From JAYEIA01 sp964472505 (GTDB taxonomy: Bacteria; Bacteroidota; Bacteroidia; Bacteroidales; JAADGE01): a stretch of DNA of 7,616 nucleotides. The translations under genes and the position numbers were made by a program. Position 1 is the stretch's first letter, and the number at the start of each line of letters is the position of its first letter. Positions 1 to 5,700 of the stretch are shown here, in pieces. The notes below the pieces were generated by a model. The model was not told the DNA's origin. It saw only the letters and a program-made list of their open reading frames with translations, and did not search any database. Location of the stretch: positions 1-7,616 of the forward strand of contig CAYYQW010000124.1 of assembly GCA_964472505.1 (NCBI GenBank), in the 5' to 3' direction.

Positions 1-441
1 GATGCACTCGGTCCCGGCGATTTCACTTATAAGCTTCTCAAAAAAGTGTTTACCAACAGATTTTTACAATGGTGCTTTGCGCGCTTGCATCCGAATTTTG
101 CTTTGTTTTTGGCGCACTCTTGGTCTCACGGCAGACGCAAAAAAAGCCCTTTACCTTTTTATAGTAGTTCAGATGAGGAATTACTTGTGGCGCATGCTAA
201 AGAAGTATTGCAAAAAAAGACATTCGATTACTTTGTATTCGGACATCGACACATACCCATGCACATTCAAATGACGGAAGGCGCCGAGTATGTAAATACA
301 GGCGAATGGCTCAGTGAGAAAACTTTTGCAAAATTCGGACAAGGGCAAATGGAACTTTTGCAATACAAGTCGAATGAAATAAAAAAATATCCTTTTCCCA
401 ATCCCGAAAAAAATCCGTATCTTTTACAAAAAAATGATTAA
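1..441 (+). CDS. lpxH: UDP-2,3-diacylglucosamine diphosphatase (LpxH-type), 3' part only
   Basis: This enzyme hydrolyses UDP-2,3-diacylglucosamine to lipid X and UMP at the cytoplasmic face of the inner membrane, an early step of lipid A synthesis. The gene is cut by the window edge. The frame is open from base 1 and ends with TAA at 439-441, leaving 146 codons. The first residues, DALGPGD, fit the family's HGDxLGPGD block, so the histidine metal ligand of that block should lie just outside the window. The GHRH motif at 241-252 supplies the last two metal-binding histidines (GHTH in E. coli LpxH), and YVNTGEW at about 289-309 is the conserved block near the C-terminus. The stretch WCFARLHPNF is typical of Bacteroidota homologues as I remember them. 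ATG codons at 2 and 46 are not the real start. The N-terminal DxH and GNHD motifs cannot be seen, and a related calcineurin-like phosphoesterase is not fully excluded. Confidence 0.85.
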   Translation, partial: DALGPGDFTYKLLKKVFTNRFLQWCFARLHPNFALFLAHSWSHGRRKKSPLPFYSSSDEELLVAHAKEVLQKKTFDYFVFGHRHIPMHIQMTEGAEYVNTGEWLSEKTFAKFGQGQMELLQYKSNEIKKYPFPNPEKNPYLLQKND

Positions 442-514
442 TTTAGTAAAACGTATATTGATTTTTATTGTGTGGCTGCATAAAACAGAACTTCAAAAAA
501 AATTTGTTTCCTAA
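434..514 (+). CDS. possible 26-residue membrane-like peptide or gene remnant overlapping the lpxH stop
   Basis: An ATG at 434 overlaps the last eight bases of lpxH and opens a 26-codon frame ending in TAA at 512-514. The peptide starts MINLVKRILIFIVWL: two basic residues, then a hydrophobic run, then a polar lysine-rich end. It looks like the first part of a membrane anchor or signal sequence rather than random translation. The overlap with the upstream stop is a common way for translationally coupled genes to begin. It may be the start of a gene cut off when the toxin-antitoxin segment entered. However, no continuing frame is found after the attC-like site at 1220-1300, where every frame meets stops. 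Chance is also quite possible for so short a frame. Confidence 0.2.
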   Translation: MINLVKRILIFIVWLHKTELQKKFVS

Positions 515-534
515 ACAAGAAACATTTATCTTTA
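503..534 (+). promoter_or_regulatory. Bacteroidota-type promoter for the toxin-antitoxin operon
   Basis: TTTG at 503-506 and TATCTTTA at 527-534 match the known Bacteroidota consensus (TTTG near -33, TAnnTTTG near -7), with one mismatch in the last base of the second box. The two boxes are 20 bases apart, which is the usual spacing. Transcription would start near 537-540, leaving a leader of only about 10 bases before the toxin ATG at 548. There is no ribosome binding site in that leader, which is normal in this phylum. This is a pattern match only. Confidence 0.5.
504..518. promoter_or_regulatory. palindromic operator candidate in the toxin-antitoxin promoter
   Basis: TTGTTT-CCT-AAACAA is a perfect inverted repeat with 6-base arms and a 3-base centre. 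It covers the -33 box and the start of the spacer of the predicted promoter. A second, overlapping inverted repeat, TGTTTC (505-510) with GAAACA (519-524), extends the symmetry. Antitoxins of the Xre type usually bind such palindromes as dimers and repress their own operon, and the position here would block RNA polymerase. The binding itself is inferred. Confidence 0.45.
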
Positions 535-547
535 TAAAAAGATTTGA

Positions 548-898
548 ATGGACGAACTAAAATTTCGAGTTGAAATACTATATGAAGCAAAACAATTTCT
601 TGACAGCATTGACGAAAAAAGCCGAGAAAAAATCATTTACAACATTTGGAAATCACGTAGCGCAAATGACAAAAATCTTTTTAAAAAGTTGCAAGACGAA
701 ATTTGGGAGTTTAGGACTAAATACGACAAAACTTACTACCGACTTCTCGCTTTTTGGGACAAAACCGGCAAAGAAGATACCATTGTGGTTTCAACACACG
801 GAATAATTAAAAAGACAGACAAAATCCCAATAAAAGAGATTGAAAAAGCGAAACGAATAAGACAACAATATTTTAACGAAAAAAATAAAGCAAAATGA
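548..898 (+). CDS. HigB-like toxin of a type II toxin-antitoxin system (RelE/ParE superfamily, Gp49-like)
   Basis: A 116-residue protein of the phage-derived Gp49/HigB group (Pfam PF05973) within the RelE/ParE superfamily. Members are mostly ribosome-dependent mRNA interferases, inhibited by a partner antitoxin. The family signature is visible: IWEFRTKYDKTYYRLLAFW at residues 52-70, the strand pair that carries the conserved arginines, followed by HGIIKKTDKIPIKEIEKA at 84-101, the HGxxKKTxKxP block and C-terminal helix. The length is usual. ATG 548 is chosen because it is the first start downstream of the promoter and gives the expected N-terminal strand KFRVEI. The downstream antitoxin overlaps it by four bases, so toxin precedes antitoxin as in HigBA. 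The region is visibly richer in A than the flanking genes, in keeping with acquisition. Family confidence is high; the target is not known. Confidence 0.88.
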   Translation: MDELKFRVEILYEAKQFLDSIDEKSREKIIYNIWKSRSANDKNLFKKLQDEIWEFRTKYDKTYYRLLAFWDKTGKEDTIVVSTHGIIKKTDKIPIKEIEKAKRIRQQYFNEKNKAK

Positions 899-1203
899 AA
901 ACATATAGTTTAGAAGAGCTGACTGACAGTTACATCGGGAAAAAAGGAACAAAAAAACGTGACGAATTTGATAAGGAGCTTCGACTTGATTTGCTTGGAT
1001 ATGAAATTAAAAAAGCACGAAAAAAAAGAAAGCTGACCCAAGAACAACTCGGAGAACTTGTAGGAGTTAAAAAAGCACAAATTTCAAAAATCGAGAATAG
1101 CACAACTGATGCAAGATTTTCGACAATTTTAAAAGTGTTTAAAGTATTAGGTGCGAAAGTCAAGTTTAATGTTGAACTGAACGACCATAAATTAGCATAC
1201 TGA
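895..1203 (+). CDS. HigA-like antitoxin, Xre-family helix-turn-helix protein
   Basis: A 102-residue DNA-binding protein expected to neutralise the preceding toxin and repress the shared operon. The helix-turn-helix of the Cro/C1 type spans about residues 36-88. LTQEQLGELVGVKKAQISK (47-65) is the turn and recognition helix, followed by the family IEN at 66-68. The C-terminal KVKFNVEL at 88-95 is the short strand common in HigA-like antitoxins. A lysine-rich N-terminal arm of about 35 residues (YSLEEL, then KKGTKKRDEF) precedes the domain; in this family the arm often contacts the toxin. The start codon lies in an ATGA overlap with the toxin stop (895-898), which couples translation. Its likely target is the palindrome at 504-518. 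Little else would explain a lone Xre gene in this position. Confidence 0.88.
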   Translation: MKTYSLEELTDSYIGKKGTKKRDEFDKELRLDLLGYEIKKARKKRKLTQEQLGELVGVKKAQISKIENSTTDARFSTILKVFKVLGAKVKFNVELNDHKLAY

Positions 1204-1219
1204 CCGAAAAGAATGCCGA

Positions 1220-1300
1220 CCGCACAACATTGGCTATAGTAAATACGGGTTAAAGTGCTAAAATGAAGGCAATTATACAAAATTAATTAATCGTTAGGCG
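1220..1300 (+). other. attC-like recombination site following the toxin-antitoxin pair (candidate)
   Basis: CCGCACAAC at 1220-1228 and GTTAGGCGG at 1292-1300 are inverted repeats matching at 7 of 9 positions. They bracket an 81-base AT-rich stretch. The right box, GTTAGGC, fits the integron R' consensus GTTRRRY exactly. The left box, GCACAAC, fits RYYYAAC with one mismatch. Length and orientation (site just downstream of the cassette genes, same strand) are as expected for attC. Against it, I could not pick out clear inner L boxes, no integrase is present, and there is no matching GTT core left of the toxin gene. It may instead be another interspersed repeat of this phylum. Confidence 0.4.
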
Positions 1301-1417
1301 GAAAGAAAAGTGCTTCGAAATCTTGCATTTGTCATAGTTGAGAACCGATTTATTGCAGAATATTGAATTTTTGCTAAGTCTGAAACACTTATGAACACGA
1401 ATTAAGAAAGAAAATTC

Positions 1418-2755
1418 ATGAAGAAAAGAATAGAGCGTATTAAACAATTTTTAAGTGTAGATATTTGGACAATGAATGAGGACGAATTAAGTCCGTTGAA
1501 ATTACGGACAATTCGCTTTTTCCAATTCTTATCTCTCGCTGTTGCCGGTTTTAAAGAAGATAAATTGAACTTGCGTGCTTCGGCTCTTACTTATTTTACC
1601 ATGCTTTCCATTGTGCCCTTGTTGGCTATGGGTTTTGGAATAGCTAAAGGTTTTGGTTTGGAAGCCGTTTTGGAAAAAGAGCTGGCTAAAAATTTATCGG
1701 CTCAAAAAGAAGCTTTGGATTATATCCTCGGCTTTGTCAGATCCATGCTTGAAACCACACAAGGCGGGCTTATAGCCGGAATCGGCTTGTTGGTTTTGCT
1801 TTGGTCGGTTATGAAGCTTATGGGCAATATAGAGGCTTCGTTTAATCAAGTTTGGGAAGTGAGCAAATCACGCAGCATATACCGGAAAGTTACCGATTAT
1901 CTTTCCATTGTTATTGTAGGTACTTTATTAATGATACTTTCGGGAAGCATAAGCATTTTTATTTCTACCGAGTTGAGATCCATAGCCGACGGCTCGGTTT
2001 TAAGTGTATTTTCTCCCTTGGCTTTACAGTTTGGACGTATTTTACCCTATCTTATAACCTGGTTTTTGTTTAGCTTGCTGTATATCGTAATGCCGCATAC
2101 CAAAGTAAAGCCCAAATCGGCTATAATAGCGGGAATGATTACGGCACTAATGTTTCATTTATTTCAAATCGGATATGTTTACCTGCAATCTTCGGCTACC
2201 CGCTACAATGCCATTTACGGAAGTTTTGCCGCATTGCCTTTATTCCTTATTTGGCTGCAAATAACTTGGTTTGTTTTGCTGCTTGGGGTTGAAATTTCAT
2301 TTGCGGTACAAAATTTGCGATTAAAAGGGAATGCTTTTGAGCACAAAAAGTTTAGTATTTTTTATGAAAAACAGGTTGCCGTATGGATTGCAAAACTACT
2401 AATCGATCGTTTTGAAAAAGGCTTGGATCCATACACTGTCAAAGACTTAGCAGCACAAACCGAAACACCGATATACACTGTGGAAGCCATTATGGAAAAA
2501 ATGCGTAAAGTAAAATTAGTAAGTAAACTGGAATCGGATGAAGAAGCCTGCTACCAGCCCGCAAGAAGCAGTGCCGATTTAAAAATTCATACCATAATTG
2601 AACAGTACGAAAGCTTAGGAGAAGATTTGAGTAATAGGGTTTCAAACAAAGCTTTTCAAAAATTAAAAAAGCATTTCGACCGTTTATATACTCTGCAAAA
2701 AGATTCGGAATACAATCTTTTGCTGAAAGATATTGACTTAGAACAAAACAATTAA
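1418..2755 (+). CDS. YihY/BrkB-family inner-membrane protein with C-terminal winged-helix-like domain
   Basis: A 445-residue polytopic protein of the YihY/virulence factor BrkB family, formerly misnamed ribonuclease BN. Six membrane segments are visible at about residues 54-78, 116-136, 160-184, 202-225, 234-257 and 268-297. Family hallmarks are RASALTYFTMLSIVPLLA (53-70), just after the amphipathic FKEDKLNL, and AIYGSFAALPLFLIWL (265-280). The family core is about 290 residues. The extra 145 or so form a soluble tail with winged-helix-like pattern at about 318-380 and a charged helical end, a layout I associate with Bacteroidota members. ATG 1418 is preferred because it gives the basic cytoplasmic N-terminus MKKRIERIK. 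The next gene starts 15 bases after the stop, so the two are probably one operon. The transport function of the family is not settled. E. coli YhjD, a relative, has been genetically linked to lipid IVA export. Confidence 0.9.
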   Translation: MKKRIERIKQFLSVDIWTMNEDELSPLKLRTIRFFQFLSLAVAGFKEDKLNLRASALTYFTMLSIVPLLAMGFGIAKGFGLEAVLEKELAKNLSAQKEALDYILGFVRSMLETTQGGLIAGIGLLVLLWSVMKLMGNIEASFNQVWEVSKSRSIYRKVTDYLSIVIVGTLLMILSGSISIFISTELRSIADGSVLSVFSPLALQFGRILPYLITWFLFSLLYIVMPHTKVKPKSAIIAGMITALMFHLFQIGYVYLQSSATRYNAIYGSFAALPLFLIWLQITWFVLLLGVEISFAVQNLRLKGNAFEHKKFSIFYEKQVAVWIAKLLIDRFEKGLDPYTVKDLAAQTETPIYTVEAIMEKMRKVKLVSKLESDEEACYQPARSSADLKIHTIIEQYESLGEDLSNRVSNKAFQKLKKHFDRLYTLQKDSEYNLLLKDIDLEQNN

Positions 2756-2770
2756 TTATACGAACCGACA

Positions 2771-5700
2771 ATGCAAGAGGAAACTACTCAAGACAAAAAA
2801 ACACCCAAACTGAGCATTAAGCGCAGCTTGACATTACTGCTCAACAGCCTGCTGGTGCTTGCGGGAGTTTTTTTATTGGTGGAATTAAGCTTTTTGTATT
2901 TTGGAGGCATCATTTTTCGTTCAGCTGCAAAAAACTTTATCCGGCAGGAAAGCCGGGGCGTTTATAATTTGAATTATGAAAGTCTTCGTATAGAACCTAT
3001 TACGGGTTATATTTATGTGCGCAACTTTGAGTTGAGTTCTGACTCCGAACGCTACGACCAACTTATAGCAGACGGTCAGATCCAAACATCTTTGTATGAT
3101 ATTTCTCTGAATGAATTGAAAATTGAAGGTTTAAGTTTGCGCCGACTAATTTTCTCCGATGAACTTGTGTTAGAAAATTTACAAATTAATGCTCCCGGTA
3201 TCAGAATATTAAGAGTTCCCGAAAACCGCCCCGAAAACCGAAAGCTTGAGATTCTTAAAAATGATTTGTATTATCTGGTTAATCCGTATTTTAATACCGT
3301 ACAAATTGATCGTTTTGATTTGGAACAAGGTTTCTTTAGCTTGGATGCACAAAGCAACCAACTAACGGCTAAAACCGGGGCTGAGCTTATATCGTTTAAT
3401 ATCAAAGGTTTTCTTATTAATTCGGACGAATATTATAAGAAAGATAATCTGTTTTATTCCGAAGAAATAGAACTTAGAATTTATAATTATAATCTGCGTC
3501 TTAAAGATGACTTGCACCGTGCTACGGTCGGAAAAATAATACTTTCACCGCATGACTCCTTGATGCTGCTTGAAAATGCTCATCTCAAACCGATTAAAGA
3601 AAAAGGCAGCCACAGGCTTTATGATGTCGAAATACCCATGCTTAAAGTTTCCGGTATTGATATATATAATGCCTGGAATAATAATGAGTTGTACTTACGG
3701 AATATATTTCTGCATCAGCCAAATATTAACATTTATGAGCCTTTGCAAGCACAAAAAGCAAATATAATTAATGAAAATCCCGAGATTTCAAGACGCTCGG
3801 GTTCTTTGTATGCTATGATTGACGGCTTGCTTAATTCTTTGAGTTTTGATGAATTTATTATAGATAAAGCTAAATTCTCTTTATTCAAGGGCAGAGAGCG
3901 TTTGCCTTCGTATGATGTCTCGGAATTTAATATGAACATGACCGGTTTTCTCTTAGATTCAGTATCTCACAAACGTCGTGACAGAATCTTATTTTCGGAA
4001 GATATTGGATTGAGCTTCAAAAATCTTAAGTTTAAGATAATTCAAGACAGCCACTTCATTGAAGTTGACAGCTTAAGTGCTTCGGCGGCAGAAAGGCTTT
4101 TGTTGGCCAACGGCCTTCGCATATATCCCCGAACTGATAATTTTGAAGGCCAACAACAGATAGATATCACTCTGGAACAGCTTGCTTTTAATTCTATGGA
4201 TTTTTTGCGGGCTTTTAATTCCGGCTATCTCAATATGGATGAACTATATGTGCTAAGCCCCAAAATTGATGTAAGACAAAAAAAATACGGAAAGACCGGT
4301 AAGGATGTGGATACCGATTTAGCTTACTTATTGGTTTCCGATTTTGTGCATACCTTTGAAACCAACAGCATACGGATTTCTGATGCTTCCGTTTCACTAA
4401 AACAGTATCTGCCTAATAAAAGAGAAGCTTTTTATAATGGAAAATTTAACTTGAGCCTGCACAGCTTTTTATTGAACAGACAAACAGCTTTAAAAACCAA
4501 AAGCCTGTTTCATGCCGAACAGTTTGATTTGACTTTGTCCGGTTTTTCCATGAAAACGCCAACGGACTTGCATCGAATCAAAATTGACTCCCTGCGCGTT
4601 TCTTCGCGCGATTCTTCGGTACAGCTTGCTCGTTTTAGCTATACGCCGCAAGCCATAACTCAATATCCCTCGGTTTTAAAAAGATATGGCCGCTCATTGC
4701 TTTCCGATATTTATATTGACAGAATGTATATTTCCGGCTTAGATTTAAAAAAAGCAGTTTATGAGCAACATTATGATTTAAATAAGCTTTCGCTCGCCAA
4801 TTTTAATATCTTTCTCCGAAATTATCCACAGCTAAAAGAAAAAGAGAAAGAAGAAAAACAATTCTATTTCCAAAGACTTATCCCGGAAGACGAGAACCAA
4901 AATCCCATTGAAGCTGAAGCAGAATACAGCCCGTCTTTGAAAGAACAGTTTAGCGACTCCGTTTATGTGGCTCTGGATAAGATTTTAAGTGAAAATCTGA
5001 ATTTTTTGAATATCAAAGCAATTGATATTACCAACGGATACATGTATTTTGCCAACACCGATACCAGTGAAGGTGTACGTAATTATACCGAAGGCCGTAT
5101 TACCACAAAGGCCTCCAATATTCGCTATGCGGATTCAATAAAAGGAACTAACCGACTGGCTTTTTCCGGACTCTTGGATTTTTCAATTCATAATTTAAAA
5201 CATTATAATTTGGATAATAACTTGAATGCAAAAGCCGGTTCTTTTAACTATAACAGCAGCGATTCAAGCTTCCGAATTGAAAATTTCAGAATGTTTCCCG
5301 CATCAACATCACTGATTGATTCTACCGATGCTGCACTGTATGTTTATGCTCCTATGGTGAAATTGAACAGTATGGGTATTGATGCTTTTTTGAATGATAA
5401 CCATTTGTCCGCGGGAGCCATTGATCTGCCACAATTACATGTGGAACTTGAGTTGCCGAAGACTAAGAAAAAAAGCAAAAAGGATGGTTTTCAGGTCTTT
5501 CGTTTGCCTAAAGTGATTGAAAATCTTGATATTGACGCTTTGAATGTTGATGAAGGTTATTTCAGTTTGCGTCATTCGGATGCTGATTCGGTTATGGGAA
5601 AAAGCAAATTTAGATTTCATGCCGAAGGTATATCCGATGACCCGAAAAATTATTCATTCCCGCTGCGTTATGATAAAGCACGCTTAAGCCTTACCGATTT

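Noticed and set aside
442..547. Left attC or attI core for the toxin-antitoxin cassette
   Set aside because: No GTTRRRY is present; the only GTT (GTTTCCT) does not fit. The left border of the putative cassette cannot be placed.
930..1280. 116-codon minus-strand frame opposite the antitoxin gene
   Set aside because: It mirrors the antitoxin coding frame, has serine/phenylalanine-rich low-complexity text and no family signature; the plus-strand helix-turn-helix protein explains the region.
1252..1313. Repeated AAAGTGCT at 1252-1259 and 1306-1313
   Set aside because: Eight bases in AT-rich sequence with no further similarity on either side; chance is sufficient.
1301..1417. Search for a promoter upstream of the yihY-like gene (AATTTTTG at 1366-1373)
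   Set aside because: The box matches TAnnTTTG in five of six positions, but no TTTG lies 19-21 bases upstream; the nearest GTTG is 25 bases away. Not strong enough to annotate.
2490..2771. 93-codon minus-strand frame over the end of the yihY-like gene
   Set aside because: Shadow of the well-supported plus-strand gene, with no recognisable protein pattern.
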